Shown here piece by piece: positions 23,240 to 37,444 of a stretch of 64,000 bases of DNA. The translations under genes were made by a program, and so were the position numbers. The DNA is from Panax quinquefolius (taxonomy: Eukaryota; Streptophyta; Magnoliopsida; Apiales; Araliaceae). The notes below the pieces were generated by a model, which saw only the letters and a program-made list of their open reading frames with translations, ran no database searches and was not told the origin of the DNA. Position 1 is the stretch's first letter. Every line of letters starts with the position of its first letter. The stretch is from contig CM035165.1 of NCBI GenBank assembly GCA_020205615.1, forward strand, positions 33,453,544-33,517,543. Direction: 5' to 3'.

Positions 23240-26200
23240 TATAGTGTAGTGTGACACTTATGTGACTATACTATATATAGCAACCATATATTAAGATTTA
23301 TTAAATTATATTGTATGAAGCAATGTGATTGAACATATTGGAACTATATGTTATGAATACCTCATGAAATGTGTATGTGACAATATGTATGTGGGTATAC
23401 ATTAAAATAATATATCATGAATATATTGTAGACAATGGTTGACTAATAGGATTTAATTGAATAATATCTGAGAAGATTGCACCGGTGTGATAAAATGTAC
23501 ATGGATTATATGTATGTTACATTGACATATCACATCTACTACCTTGAAGTATCAATTATGTAAATTATATTATGACATTAAGATATAACCCATGTATGGA
23601 TGATATGTATATAAAATATAACATAAGAGTAGGGATTGTGTAGTGTTGCAAGAATGCTGAGTTATTTGGTTTGTCCCAAATTGGAAGACCCATTTCTCTC
23701 TTCACGTGTATGACAAAAGGTTAAGGCCTATTTCCCTTTTCTTCTCCCAAGCTCAAGCTAGCAAACTAGATAACAATGATGAACAAGGGAGTGGGCATAA
23801 TAGTGTAAATCAACTACCATCTAACAACTCTTTAATAACCATCATGCAATCCTTCTCCATGTAATCTTTAGTGGGAAATTGCAATGTCTATGTAATCTTT
23901 TTTCTATAAATATGGACACTCCTCCATTTTTCATTGCTGAGAATTGCTTAAGTGTGAAATTGAGAGCATATATAGAGTAAGTAATTATATGCACATCAGT
24001 AGAAGAAGTGTGAATTAGCAAGCCAATTACAAAGGTACGTATAAGATTTCTTCTTGTTCTTCATTTTTGGTTTCTGTCAAAATTTCCATTCTTGAATTAC
24101 CAATTTCTTAATTATGTGGAATTAGATGATAATAGGGTTGGGTAATGTTTACATAGTTGTTATGTAACCATATAAGTATGTTTAAACTATTATATGACTG
24201 ATTAGAATCGAATTCGTGAATGATTTCTATGGTTGGGCTGAGATCCTGCCGAAGCAGGCTATTCTCGGCTTGAACCAAACGTATGCGTAGTTGCGTCGAA
24301 GATATAATCTTGGTAGCTTGTAGCAATTTCTGTGACCCTCTAATAATTCGATGTTTGCCTTCATTTAAAATTTTCTAAGTGTTGGTCAATTGCTATGGCT
24401 TAAATCAGCATACAAGCATGTGTAATGTGTATATATAAGTATATTAACTTAATGTGAGCATGTTTTACTAGATTAGCATACATGATTAATGAAAGCGTAT
24501 AGTTTAAAATGAATTTAGAACTTTAAAAATGAACTTGATATGTATGTATGCCATGTTTATATACTGACTTTGCAAGCATGTTGGTATGGTTTAGAAATGC
24601 ATGAATAGCCCGTTAACTTGTGTTTATATGATTCGTAAGGAAGCATGAACATGTTGGACTTATTAGTAAGCTTTACTAATGAAAATACGAACTTTGAACA
24701 TGAATGTTAACATGCTACTTTGAGAGTTAGAATCTGACATTTAGGAACATGTTTGATGATACTTTTAGACTTGCTAATGTATCATACATATATGCATACT
24801 ATGTTAGGAGTTGTGAAATCAAGTTAAGACTAAATAAAGTATATTTTCAAAATAATAACTAAAATAGTTACATGTATGCCATATGAATACTCATAAGCAT
24901 GCCTAATATGAGTTATATGACTACCTTATATTTTTTAAAAGCAAGCATGTTGGACTTTGTGGTTTCATGACCTTGAATGACCTTAACTTGTTGAAATGTT
25001 CAACTTAGAACCATATTATAAAACAAGGGACCTAGATTGACTTGAGAGACACGAAAGGACCTTTGACATGATAATATATATTATGTATGAATGTTGTATT
25101 CATGTCAGACAGAAACCACAAGGCAACAGCTTAGCCTTGGCTTGGCGGAGAGGGTCATTTGCAATTGCGTCGACTTCTAAGCTTAGCCATAAGGCGCAAA
25201 TTGCGTCGGCTAGGAATCAGAAGCCATGCAATTTAACAATCTGATTTTGAATAGTTAACTTATATGATGCTTACATTGCTAGAAATGGTTTACACCCTAC
25301 TGATACGTGTATATATGTGATGATTAAGTAATAAGATAATGTTTTCCTTATATAATGAAAGTCTATGGATAAAAAGGTCTAAATCTTGAGTATTGTAAAT
25401 TTGCTTATGAAGTAACTAGGTACTTGATTTCGTGATAAACCTATAAGCTAATTTTGTACCGTATGTGTATACTTGATTCATATCAAGCTTAAATAACGAA
25501 TGTGTTAGCTAATGGGCATTCTATACTTATAATACACTATAAATAGGATTCGGAAGTGTTGATTTCTTAGCGTAGATAAACTACACTTAAGGCAAGTATC
25601 CTAAACCCTTGCATTACTTTATTCAACGAATATTGTAAGCAAGTATCTAAACCTTATCTCTTTGAATGCAAGTTATCTTACTTACTCGTTCAATTGAGCT
25701 AGTATGTTTAAACTCTTGTGAAAACTATTATTCATGTTGAACTTGGTGTTGTTCTTGAATATTGTGAAAGTGGCTATGCCATTTGATTCGGCTCGACTAT
25801 ATGTATGTTTATAAAACTGTCCAAACCAATTGACTAGTGCGGAAATCTTGAAAACTGAGTTGAACAACCCTTATGGTAAGGGGAGTGTATATTGTTGGAA
25901 GCCCCAACACACGCATGAATATTATTGTGGTGGTATGCATAACATAGAGTATTGTAGACTGATCATCTATCGTACTTAATTCTTTTGGGTTATCAGTTTA
26001 ATATTGGTAATTCTAGTAGATGTTCAATAGTCCTTAGTGACTGCTCAGTATAAATTATTTTATCCAGTTTGATACGTTGATAGCCTTTGAATTCATATAT
26101 AATTGTTGATCTATATTGAACTATCATTTCATATTCCAAAGATTTGATTCGAGTTAATTGTTGATGCTTATTGTTCATGATATTATTCTAAGACTCTGAA

Positions 26201-26660
26201 CTATCTTGGAGACTATACTTTGATATTTCAAACTCGTGATATAATACTTATCACCCTTGTAGTATATTACTTGCTGGGTAATTTGTGCTTAATCTTGCTT
26301 ATTTAATACCTTTCAGTTAAGGCGGAACAGGGAAGTATCTCTGGGAAAAACAAGGGCAAGGCTACTGACTAGCTTGTTCCTTTATATTTAAAATTGTTAT
26401 GTTGTATTAAGACTGTCTTCAGACTATGTTTAAGCTTAAGTAGGATTATGTAATAAGTTTTTATTCGATATTATTATGTAATCTATTAAATCTTTGTAGG
26501 TTCATAGATTTGGGGAATAATTATAATAAATCATTGTATATTATTCTAGATTAGATCTTCCGCTGTGAATGTGTAATTTTAGTTATTATTGTATTACCAT
26601 GAGCACGTGACGAACCGAATTCAAGTGACCAAGTGGTGGTCCAAATTTGGGGGAGTCACA
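23240..26660 (+). mobile_element. LTR-like tract of another Ty3/gypsy family
   Basis: It ends in TTTGGGGGAGTCACA (26660), the terminus style of Tekay-type LTRs. It contains a TATA box (tataaata, 23905-23912), a leader, and a donor-like AAAGGTACGTA near 24028-24040. The stretch 'tacttgctgggtaatttgtgcttaatc…' near 26270-26330 resembles the block that precedes the end in the other families. No primer site follows, so it is a 3' or solo LTR. The left end is not located and may lie before the nested Tekay element, near 13092. No protein is visible. Confidence 0.55.
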
Positions 26661-27290
26661 AGTAAGCCCCAGGGGATGTTCTTACACCCAGTGCCCTAAA
26701 ACCATCTGGTTTGTGAGTCATTGGTCGAAAGTTAGCAAAATAGGTAGTTCTGAAAACCTAAGATAATCAAACATTGCACATGCAAGTTTTAGCACGGGAT
26801 GGAGCGTAACACGTACTCGTGAAAAAATGAAGTATGAATAAAACTTCATAGGACCCTCGATGCTTGGTAAATATGTGATTTTGGCTACAATTGTTGTGTT
26901 TACGAAAATAGTTGTTTTGAATGGTGAATTTTGCCTTTTAAGAATTAAATTATGAAATCCAGTTTGGTCTTTAACTGGTTGGAATAAGTAAATGATCACA
27001 CACACTACATAGGTAATGATGGGTTTAGATTGTCGTAGTGGTTTCAGTTTTTGATTTGCATTAATTGGATGTTCTTTTTGCGTTTCTTAAGGATATCTTT
27101 GAGGCATGTTGTTGAAACCCATACTGCTTTGTTGCCAGATTTATAGGATTATAGAGTTCACATGTGCATCATGTTTGGTTATGCATAACATCGGTTTGTT
27201 TTGCTTGAGGACATATATCTTTTGTTAGTTTTTAAGTTTTTGTGTCTATTCATGAGTTTTTTACTTTATTTTGTAGGAATTGGGACAAAA
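26661..27290. other. Unassigned non-coding stretch
   Basis: Starts 'agtaagccccaggggatg'. No motif, PBS or reading frame that I can support; probably degraded element sequence. Confidence 0.4.
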
Positions 27291-28745
27291 GTTACTTGGA
27301 TCGACGTTCGGGCCGGGGTTTATAGATTCGCATTTTCAGCTTGTCATTTACATAGCAGCCACTTCAAGGCCAATTTTGGCATTGCTCCAGCCCGTATTTC
27401 GAAAAAATCAAAGAATAAATTTTTAGATCTACTTCTCCTCTTTCCGGAACATCTTGAATCATATAAATCTGAGTTTGGACAAAGAAGTTATGGTCATTTT
27501 CTCAAAGGGAGTCATAGCAAAAAATTCCAGAAAAGTTTTCAGCGTCGGGGCGCCCAAACTTAGGTTATTTTCAGCGTCGGGGCATCGAGAGCCATATTTC
27601 CAGCGCCGTGAGCAGCGTCGGGGCGTTGGAGTCGGGCCAGATCAAGTTGAGACACATTTTTGGGTGAATTTTGATACTTTTTGACTCCAAATTAGATTGA
27701 GTTTCCTCCTAAGCTAGAGATTTGACTTGTAACCTATAAATACATGATGTGAGGCATAAAGTAGAGGGTAAATTAGTTTAGGAATACATTCTATCTTTTA
27801 TTCATGAACCCTAGTTTAGATTGGATTAAGGATTGAAGCAACTTGGAGATCATCGAAGATCTAAAGCAGGTGCAAAAGGAAAGTCTCAAATTTGCAGACA
27901 ACATATTTTATTCTCTACTTTACTTCTATTTTTGTCTTTTAATGTTTATTCAATTGTGGATTCTAGATTTTAATTTAATAATAATGAACTAAATTTATTA
28001 TTTAAGATTGCAACAGATCTTATTGCATAGTTTGTTTTAGTATGCTTCTTTATTAATTATTGAGATCTATTATATGGATTGTCTATTATGATTGTGCATA
28101 ATTGTTTAATTTTCTAGCTAACAATTATTGTGATACTCTATATGAATTTGGGAGATGGAGTATAGATTTAGATCTGATCATAATAGCATGTGATTGTGTT
28201 TTCTGCATGGTGATAGAATTAATCATTTGTGTTTAGGATAGGGATATACTTTACGCCGCATGTAATCTGATAGGGAACTTGCGCTTTAAATCATTTTTAA
28301 TTGTAGTTCACATAGGAATATAGTGAATTAGTTAATTAGGGTGTTTGATTCAATTCTATCAACTGTGGATTTGTATTAATATGTTTGTGATACATCGGAA
28401 GGTGGTTATAAATACTAATGAGTTCCTGATTAACAGTCCATAATAGTGAGCATAATTAATTAGAAGTGTATTGATATAAGTGAAGAAATAAGTGAAGTTG
28501 TGATCTTAATTATCCAAAACCTGATTTTAATCTAGTGTTATTTAAAAATTAGTTTTATTAATTATTTTTATTCTCAATCCTAAATCATTTGTTTAAATAA
28601 AATTAATTTGGTTACGAGTTAATATTTAGTAATTTTTATTAAATAATTTCTCGTGGGAATGATATTCTACTTACACTTTATTACTTGTTGACCGTCTATA
28701 CTTGCACCCATATATCGATTGTGAAATCGGCCATCAAATGACATG
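27291..28745 (+). mobile_element. Probable LTR remnant, family unknown
   Basis: It has GC-rich 'cagcgtcggggcg' motifs (27541-27625, three copies), a TATA-like tataaata at about 27736, and a long AT-rich leader. It ends with 'ttctcgtgggaatgatattctacttacac…cttgcacccatatatcg', a type of ending I know from LTRs of plant Athila/SIRE-like elements. I see neither a second LTR nor coding sequence. Confidence 0.4.
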
Positions 28746-29243
28746 ACATCAACACGTGACTAAAACATATTTATGTGTAATATTGAGTATCATTTTAACA
28801 TTTATTCAATTAATTTTTTACCAAAAAAGGTAAATATAAGAGCATTATTAATTTTACTTCAAAAAATTGTCATTAAATTTAATTTAAAAAATTAATAATT
28901 TACCAAAAAGGATAAAATTGTCATTAAATTTACTTCAAAAAATTAATATGGTTTTATATTAAAATAATAATAATAGTAATTTAATTTAAAATTAATATGT
29001 AGATAAGATTAATAATTAATTTACTTTAAAATTAATAATTTACCAAAAAAGGATAAAATTGTCATTAAATTTACTCCAAAAATTAATAATATTGGTCTTA
29101 TATTAAAATAATAATAATAATACTAATTTACTTTAGAATTAATTTACCAAAAGGATAAAATTGTCATTAAATTAAATTTAAAAAATTAATAATGGTCATA
29201 TATTAAAATAATAATAATAATTGTAATAGTAATTTACTTTAAA

Positions 29244-29274
<31 letters not shown>

Positions 29275-29310
29275 GTAACAACATGTAGATAAGAATAAGA
29301 TGTAATCAAA
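28746..29310. repeat. AT-rich degenerate tandem repeat
   Basis: The block 'ttaccaaaaa-gataaaattgtcattaaatt' recurs about five times, starting near 28818, 28901, 29040 and 29145, separated by '(aat)n' runs. Spacing is about 80-140 bp. No coding sequence. Confidence 0.65.
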
Positions 29311-29961
29311 GGATTCCACTGTTAGTAGTAGCTAGCTTTGTGTTTGTTTGGAGAGGAGCGTCTTAAGCAAAATTATTGACTAATTAAGCTTACGAAAATG
29401 CTTGTCCATAGAACGGATAGACTAGCTTTTGCTATTTTTTTTGTAGTAGAAACCCTGTAAATTCTTTATTAACTTCCATTGAAAAATTGCATTCAAATCT
29501 TTCACAAATTAACCAAAAGTGGCCTTGCAGGGATTTTCGAATAGCCATTTATTTGTGAGAAAAATGAGGTTGATAGTTTGTATTTTTTGTGCTACAACAG
29601 TTGATATTTGTTGTTAAATTGGAGGCTCAGAATCAAACAGTTGCGAGGAAGAAAAAATAGTTTCATACCTTTCTGAAAGATATGAACGACCAGGGATATG
29701 TTTCTTCAAATAGTGTCAAAACAAACATAAAGTTTATGCCAAAATATGCAATATAAGGAGAATTTATTTGGAAAAAAAGTTTATGTTTCATGGAATAGAC
29801 AAAATTGCATCAAGGTTTGTCAAAATAGTCCAGTTAGTTTGTTCGTTTGAGCTTCTGAAAATAGACAAAAATCTTGCATGTCAATACCTGCAATTATAGC
29901 AGTATTTATAATTCACAATAAAAAAGTATCACATGAATTAACATAAACATGAGAATTATTA
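29311..29961. other. Single-copy-looking spacer
   Basis: No recognisable gene or repeat; it is the left flank of the Tat-like element. Confidence 0.4.
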
Positions 29962-29966
29962 TTGAC

Positions 29967-30491
29967 TATTGGTATAATACTTTTTGAACATATTGGGTAG
30001 AGTGCTTGAAAGTATTGGAATTCGGTTCATTACCGACCCATTGGGAAGTTAATGTCTTTATTTGGGTCCTCTTGAGGTAGGTATGTAAGAAGCGTTGGAT
30101 TAATTCTTAGAATAAGTATGGTTCCACTTGGGTTTTGACCGGTGATAATTATAGGGATAGAACTTTGACTGTTATCTCTGCATTGTATTTAATGAGGATT
30201 GGATGAGGGGCTTAGTAATTTACAAGGCGTGGGCGAGGGATGTCGATGACATACAAAAGCAAGGAACTCACACAAAGGAAGGTAACACACTTAACCAATT
30301 TATTATCGCTCTCAATACACTAGACATATTTTCCTCCATTGTTAACCTTGTGATCGCCGATATTGACTCTCACGCCGGAACTATCCCCCGACGGTCAAGC
30401 CGTCAAGCTTTTGGTGTTGACTTGTTGAATTGTGCAGGATATTGGACACGTCTTGGTGATTGGGACGTGAGGAAAGATCTTGGCGTTAACA
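29967..30491 (+). repeat. 5' LTR of the Tat-like element
   Basis: Starts TATTGGTATAATAC (TG changed to TA) and ends CGTTAACA. Collinear with 47329-47848. Confidence 0.85.
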
Positions 30492-30492
30492 T

Positions 30493-30509
30493 TGGCGCTA
30501 GAAGGAGGG
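30493..30509 (+). other. Primer-binding site of the Tat-like element
   Basis: TTGGCGCTAGAAGGAGG follows the LTR end by one base or less. A TGGCGC start fits the non-Met primer tRNAs used by Tat/Ogre and Athila elements; I cannot name the tRNA. Confidence 0.6.
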
Positions 30510-30610
30510 CTGAGTTCTAGTGTCTTGAACATTTTTCAATCACAAACTGTATTTGTTCTACGTCGGAATCCATAGGGAAGAGTAGAACACCTACACCTAA
30601 AGGATAGCTG

Positions 30611-30796
30611 ATGGCTATGACTTCGTCTACACAACGAGTATCCGTCAAGAATTGATTGGGTCCTTCAAAGAGTGTTCATGCTGGTACTGCTTCCAAGCTG
30701 GTTTTTGAGGGTTCTCATTCGAGAGCCCAAGGTGATGCTGGAAGAAAATTGATTTTTGTTGCTAATAGAAGACCTGGCCATTTCGGAAAAGGGTAG
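30611..30796 (+). pseudogene. Possible gag N-terminal remnant
   Basis: ATG 30611 opens MAMTSSTQRVSVKN, then an in-frame stop, then about 45 more open codons. It stands where gag of a Tat-like element should start. I recognise no Gag domain; position is the only argument. Confidence 0.25.
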
Positions 30797-30904
30797 AAGA
30801 CATACTGCTTAGAATCTTATACCAAAGTGGTCAGACTAATAGACCGATCAAGTTAGAAAGAAGTCTACACTTTAAAGACATGTCTTGAGGCCGCCTTCGA
30901 GATC

Positions 30905-31258
30905 GAAACAGAGTAGATGAAGACCCAACAACCATTTTCTTGGTTGACCGAAAAGGGTACTCCGCCCTTTTGGTCTTCAGGATTATGGTCGAAGCAGAGT
31001 AGATGAAGACCCAACAGCCATTTTCTTGATTGACCGAAAAGGGTACTCCACCCTATTAGTCTTCGGGATTATGGTCGAAGCAGAGTAGATGAAGACCCAA
31101 CAGCCATTTTCCTAGTTGACCGAAAAGGGTACTCCGCCCTATTGGTCTTCGGGATTATGGTCGAAGTAGAGTAGACGAAGATCCCAACAACCATTCTCCT
31201 GATTGATCGAAGAAGGTACTCCACCCTATCGGTTTACGGGATTATGGTCGAAGCAGAT
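30905..31258. repeat. 86-bp tandem repeat, four copies
   Basis: 'gagtagatgaagaccc' recurs at 30911, 30997, 31083 and 31169, exactly 86 bp apart. The shared block runs through 'gaccgaaaagggtactcc' to 'gggattatggtcgaag'. 86 is not a multiple of three, which argues against a coding role. Confidence 0.9.
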
Positions 31259-31758
31259 CCAGAAGCCGCACTCTTGAGAATCCACTGAGGGCAAACCGTC
31301 CCGTGGATACTTATCTTCGGAGATGCCCGTTTAAAACAGCAGGTTTGAATGGAAAAGACAAGAATATTCAGAAGAGTCTTTGAGAAGGCTTATGTCCAAA
31401 TCGACAGAGAGATGTTTGCCAATTTTTGGTACGTGAAAATAGCCGAAGAATGCTAAGACGTTCCAATGATCTTTGGTCTGTGAAGACGCCTTCTAGGGAA
31501 TAACGACCTATCTTTCTTCGGGGCCCTTGTTGATAAAGCCCGCTCCTGCTGAGCTATTGTATTTGTATCTGACAGCTAGTTCGTTGGCGGTGGGAGCAAT
31601 TTTGGTACGAGAAGTTGGGGGTAAGCAGCACCCGGTTACTATGTAAATCGTGTCCTTAGGGATGAATAAATAAGACGATGATAGTTATGGAGAAGCAAAA
31701 GAGTCTGACAAAATCGTTGCAGTGCTTCGGCAGAATCGGAATTCGTTGGCGTTGTTTG
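31259..31758. other. Non-coding internal sequence of the Tat-like element
   Basis: No protein recognised; it runs to the left target-site duplication of the nested solo LTR (GTTTG, 31754-31758). Confidence 0.4.
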
Positions 31759-31851
31759 TGTAAGACCCCAAATTATTAATAAATGAAATTTATTTTCTTC
31801 TATTTATTATTTTAAAATAGTAAGGGTTGATTTGATTAATGTGGATAGTTA

Positions 31852-33717
31852 TGTTAGGTTTGTAATATTCATGAACGCAATCAAATTGCAAAAATAAGCG
31901 GAAACGTGTAAAAATCAGAGTTTAAAATTTTACAAACCATATACCCGGATCACCCTTTATGCACAATTATTAATTAAACGAAAAAGAAAGAACAAGAATC
32001 ATACCATTGAAGATCCAAGCTTCCTCAAGTACAAGTTCACCTCCAATCCTTTTCGCGTTCAACTTGAATCCACCGGGTTTGGTTTCTTCATTTGATCAAC
32101 GTTAGCCACCCAAGTGTTTGGCCTCTAGAGGTGATCCACCAAGGAAGAAGAAGGATTCAAGAAGATGGGTGGTTGGCTAAACCCTAGTTTTTCTATCTCT
32201 ATAGAAAAGGAGCGTACTCTCCAACCATTGGAATTATCACGTATTCTTGATATCTGATATAAGACTCTTCTTATAAAGATATCAAGTAACCCCATTAAAA
32301 TAAGGTATTATTTAATTAAACCCTTTTAATTAAAGGGGCTCCCTAATCTTATTAGGGATAATTAATTAAACTCCTTTAACTAATTTTCCTTCCTAATCCA
32401 ATTAGGAATAAATGAGAGTACTTATATTAAATTAATTTCTAAACTCTTTTAGAAATTAAAATAATAATAATAATTGTAATAATATTAATAAGACTCCTCT
32501 TATTAATTTATATTTAATATTTCTAAAATATTAAATAATAAATATTAAGCTATTTAATTTATTCTATCACCATAGATTAAATTAAATATACATAACATAT
32601 ATTATTACGATTATGCTATTAACTTCTTAAATAATTATTCTTCCTTTTATGGTGTGACCCTTTAGGTTCTCCATATTAAACCAGGTTGTGAATAAATCAA
32701 TTAGAACAATTCTAATCTTATTTAAATAAATAAATTAAACAATTAATTTATTTAAATAAATAATATTTATTCTACTGATAAGGATAAGCCTCCCCTAGCG
32801 ATCAGCGACTTTCCGGATAATATAGATTTCAACATTAATCATAAAAGAACCTTTGAGTAAATAGTTCTGTACAATTCAATCCTTCCACCATACAATGTCC
32901 CAATTAAATATAAGACGTGGAATTATTGTCAAGTCTTATTTTATTTAATTATATGTATTTCGATCCTTAAATGCACAACACCAAATAATGCAAATTAGAA
33001 ACTCCTTTCTAATTTCATTACGCCTTTGGCCAAGGACTCTACGGGTTGTCATTTATCGAATCACATAGGACATTTCTCTTCTTTAATAAGTGGTAGATTC
33101 TTTATTGATCATACATTATCTCCACGTATACAACTTATTATACCCAAGCATACTCTTTGATATACCCTAAGGGTCTTAAGGAATAAGTCAAAGTATAACT
33201 CATCATACACAAGATACTATGATGATCTCAAGTCCAAGGATCACTTGTACTACTACTATCACTACAGGAATTCCTATTGATGAAGGCAAGTAAAACTCCA
33301 TTAGGTATTCCTTAGCGAGCCACGTTCGAGTGAACTTATTCTCTAATAAGCACCTACATACTTGCTTTTAGTGTCTCCACACAAATGATCATGAGATCAA
33401 TCATCCTCATCCAATGAGCAAGAACGTATGTACCAATCTATCCGGATTCACTAATCCCCAATTTAGTAATCCAATGATTGGGAACTATTTTAGTTTTAAG
33501 CTTTCTAATAATTTAGATCTCATTAGAATGATCATCATCATTATTCTAAAAGCATTGCTTAAAACTATGGGTTTATCACATATTATAAAACGACATCATG
33601 TAGATAATTAAAAGCCTTTAATAAATTAATACTTTTTATTAATAAATGAATAAGATTGTTACAAAGTATATGCTTTATCATCAAACATGATGATTGGCTT
33701 TATGCATATTACTTTCA
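31852..33717 (-). repeat. 3' LTR of the copia element
   Basis: On the plus strand it reads TGTTAGGTTTGTAATATTC…GCATATTACTTTCA. Collinear with 39019-40886 and 53131-54979. Confidence 0.9.
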
Positions 33718-33730
33718 ATCTCCCACTTGC
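33718..33730 (-). other. Polypurine tract of the copia element
   Basis: Minus strand gcaagtgggagat, next to the 3' LTR, the typical copia tract. It directly follows the pol stop codon. Confidence 0.8.
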
Positions 33731-33731
33731 A

Positions 33732-36660
33732 CTAAAGCCAATCTCCATTGTATCTTATACTCTTCTTCTCTAAGTGGCGATTATCCTGCTTTGTTGGATA
33801 AGCTTTAGTTAATGGATATGTAATGTTGTTCTTGAGAGTCCACCATCTCTATAGTGATTTCCCATCTTTCAATGATTCTTATAATCAAATGAAAGTGCCA
33901 CAACACATGTTTAGATCCAAGATGAGACTTAGGAACTATTCCTAGTTCTGTAATGAACTTTTAATCCAAACAATCAACTTGCAGCTTCATTTATAGCTAT
34001 TTACTTTGTCTTTATCACTAAACCAAAGCAACTCTTTCTTTGTTTGGAACCTTTCCAATTCTTTGCACCTTTGTTCAAGATAACGCTTTACCTTAAAGTG
34101 GATTTTTTACATCATCTTAGTGCGTCTGAAAAACTTGAGTCTGTTAAGCCCTCTAGTTTTAATTTAGACCCACCATGAATATGATCACATCCTTAGTGCC
34201 GGTTAAGCACTTTAAGATGTTTTTCACTGACTCATAGTGAACTTCTCCATAATATGACTGATCAACATCAGGTCTCGTATATTTCATTGCATACATGATT
34301 GTCACTCATGCGATCTCTCTTCTTTTAATAGTTTGTGGGGACTATTAAGAGAGATACACTCCATGACTCATCAACATGAAACATCTCTTGGAGCTTGCCA
34401 TGCTAAACGACTTTAGCATCAAATGAATATACGTTCCTTGGGTTAAGTTGAGCATCCTTTTAAATCTATCTATATAGATTTACATCCCCAATAATGATAC
34501 TCTTCCCAAATCATTCATGGAGGATTGTTTAGACAACTTTATCTTTACTGATTGTAGCATTGGTATGTAATTCCTCATCCGTAGTATATCAACATATAAT
34601 ACTAGAAATTTCACGACGCTCCCACTGACCCTTTTGTGCACACTAGAACTCTTACCTCATCGTATTTAACTGGAACATCATCTTCTATGATGTGTACCTC
34701 ATCATCATCATCTATGATGAATCCATACCTCCCAGGTATCTTCGGTACTATTCCAGAATTACGATTGGTTGTGGTATAATAGGTTACATCTACGAGTTCC
34801 TCTTATTTGACTTATAGTATTTTGTGGTTCTTGAACTCTTCAAGATCTATTATCCTCCCACTAGCCCTTTTAATGATAAACACCTTTATCTTAGAAAGCG
34901 TGTTTCGTAACAAACACCTTTTGCTAAGTAGAATTATAGAACATATACCCTAAACTTACTTTAGGATGTCCCACAAATCATACATGTCAAATCTTGTCCC
35001 AAGCTTATCCTTGAAACTTTTTCACATAAGTTGGACAACCCCTTATCTTAACATACTTAAGATTAGGAATCCTCCACATCCATAACTTTTATGGAGTCTT
35101 GAAATTTGGATTTTGAGGTTACCTTTTAAGTAGATATGCATCCATTTCTAGGACATGATCCTAGAAGGATACTGGAATGTCGGTAAAATTATTTTGGACC
35201 GTACCATGTTCAACAAGGTATGATTTTTCCTTTCAGATACATCTATCAATTATTACGTATCATGAGGTGTCCATTATGAGAAAAACCATTTGAGATGATC
35301 TAGAAACTTATTGCACAAGTATTTATTCCTTGATCTAATCAAAGAATCTTAATACTTTGCCAATTTGTTTCACTTACGAATTCTTTGAACCTTTGAATAA
35401 TTCACACTTATATTCAACAAATACATACATTCGACTCTTTGAATGATCATCTCCTTTTCTTATACTAGTTTGTTCAATTTACAAAATAATTTTTCACGTA
35501 AAGTCAGTATACAAAATCCATTAAGTAATCTATCGATTCTATACAAAACATTATTATTATAAATAGAACAACAATTGTTCTTAATTATAATACCAAAAAT
35601 TTTATTGTCCAACGATAAAATGGAAATAATGTTTCTAACAAGAATTGGAATACAATAACAACTTATTGACTTAATAGATTTGCCCGTAGGCGATTGCTAA
35701 ACTATAAGTTTCTATAGCTAATGCAATGACCTTCGCTTCATTTTCCACACATAGGATTACTTATCTTTGTTTAACTTTTACTTCTTGGTCCCATCATAAA
35801 TCTATATTTATGATAACCAAAGTCAGTATCCAATACCCAAGTAGAACCTTGACTTAAAGAAAAATTATTTTAAATCATGAACAAATTTGTATTTGTAACC
35901 AAAACATCACTAAGCTTCTTTGGTTAGCCTCTGCAAGATGCTTCTTGCAGTTTCTTTCCGATGTCGAGGGCTTATAGCGGTGGAAGCAAACTCCTTTCTT
36001 TATCCGTATCGATTTTGTTCTTATTATCCTTTGTTTTTTGCCTTTCTATATACCTTCTTTGAATCGTTCTTCTTTTCGGAAGATCCTTTGGCCCCTACCG
36101 GTAAGACTTGATCTTTCTTGGTTGGAAAGTGACTCTCAACATTTTTCAATATGTTAAGCAAATCGGCGGAGGCGATATCTAGCTTGTTCATATGAAAAAT
36201 TCACAACAATTGTGAAAGGAGTCAGGGGGTGAGTGCAAGATCAAATCTTGGCTCAACTCTCCATCCATGACAAAACTTCGTTGTCTAATTGATCAATCAA
36301 ATTGATAATGTTAAGGACTTTTATCATCTTTGTAGTGTCATTGGTCATTCTAGATCGGAAGAGCTCCTTAGATATCGATATCTATCGGTCCTACTTTCCT
36401 CACCATCAACTACTTGATGTGCGGGGAATATAGTAGAAGCATCCATAGTTCCATCTTGTATTTGAAGCTCGTTACTTTCATAGATGCGAGCATGATGCAT
36501 TGAGCAGTTGTGCATCATCTTGCCACTTTCTAAAAAATAGCAATGTCTTCCTCGGAGGCATTATGCGCAACCATTGCGAGGATAGGCGTATTAAGGACAT
36601 AAGATAACTTTCGACCATGAGAACTATTCTCAAATTCTTTAACCAATCCGTTTAATACGG
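33732..36660 (-). pseudogene. Copia gag-pol pseudogene
   Basis: Domains appear in order on the minus strand. The Gag core has 'MDGELSQDLILHSPPDSF' (about 36290-36220). A zinc-knuckle remnant CFHRYKPSTSERNCKKHLAE (36000-35940) has lost its second Cys and its His. A protease start WVLDTDFGYH (about 35840-35810) has the DTG active site changed to DTD. The reverse transcriptase has LVLYVD-IL (34604-34578), where one Asp of YVDD is missing. The RNase H end reads NITYPLTKAY…NGDWL and stops at 33732. No open frame exceeds about 60 codons, so it is inactive. This order (protease, integrase, RT, RNase H) is that of Ty1/copia. Integrase should occupy about 35700-34950, but I could not pick out its motifs by eye. 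Confidence 0.85.
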
Positions 36661-37412
36661 TTTGGTTAAATAACATCTAATATGTTTAGCGATGATAGTA
36701 ATTTAGACATTATAAAATTACGTAAATGAATTTGTAATTAACAACATTTTAACATACATTCTTTTATTAATTACCAAAATAAATTAGGTCTTGTTTTAAA
36801 TTGGTATCTCCCACTATTTTCTTCAAACTATATTACCCTCAATATATATAGTCGGCAAAATCTAATTAAAGATTTTCTAGTGAGAATAAGGATCCCATTT
36901 CAAATGTATATAGCCTTGTGGTGACACAACAAACTATATATAAATAAATAGGTAGACAACTCTTGTCAATTACATCAACTATGCAACTCCTTGTATTTTG
37001 CCTCTTAGATCATTTTGATCAGTGGTGGCACATCCGAATCAAAATTATCCAAGTTAAGTCCGACCTAGCACTCCATATATTCAAAAAGAAAAATATCATC
37101 CTTGTGGTGACACAACAAAACAATATTGTTCAATTTTCTTTATAAGCATCAAATGTGATAAATTAACATCTTAAATACTTAATACTTGCCTTGTGGTGAC
37201 ACAACAAACTCATATTAAATATTTAATACTCTATTAATTTTATCATCTTTAGAAAGGCGACGTTCGATATTCCAAATATCTTTGAGCGCTTAGGACTTAA
37301 TATATAAAAATTGAGGGTTTGTTATTAATTTATCTCATCTTGTTTTAAGCGCGCATATTATATATATATAAAATCGCGTCGTATTAATGAACATGCGAAG
37401 CATGTTTGCATA

Positions 37413-37444
<32 letters not shown>

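Noticed and set aside
27201..27563. 120-codon frame
   Set aside because: No recognisable domain; it overlaps the GC-rich repeat motifs and promoter-like part of an LTR remnant.
30203..30520. 105-codon frame crossing the LTR end
   Set aside because: It lies within the 5' LTR of the Tat-like element and runs over the PBS; the equivalent frame is not kept in the 3' LTR.
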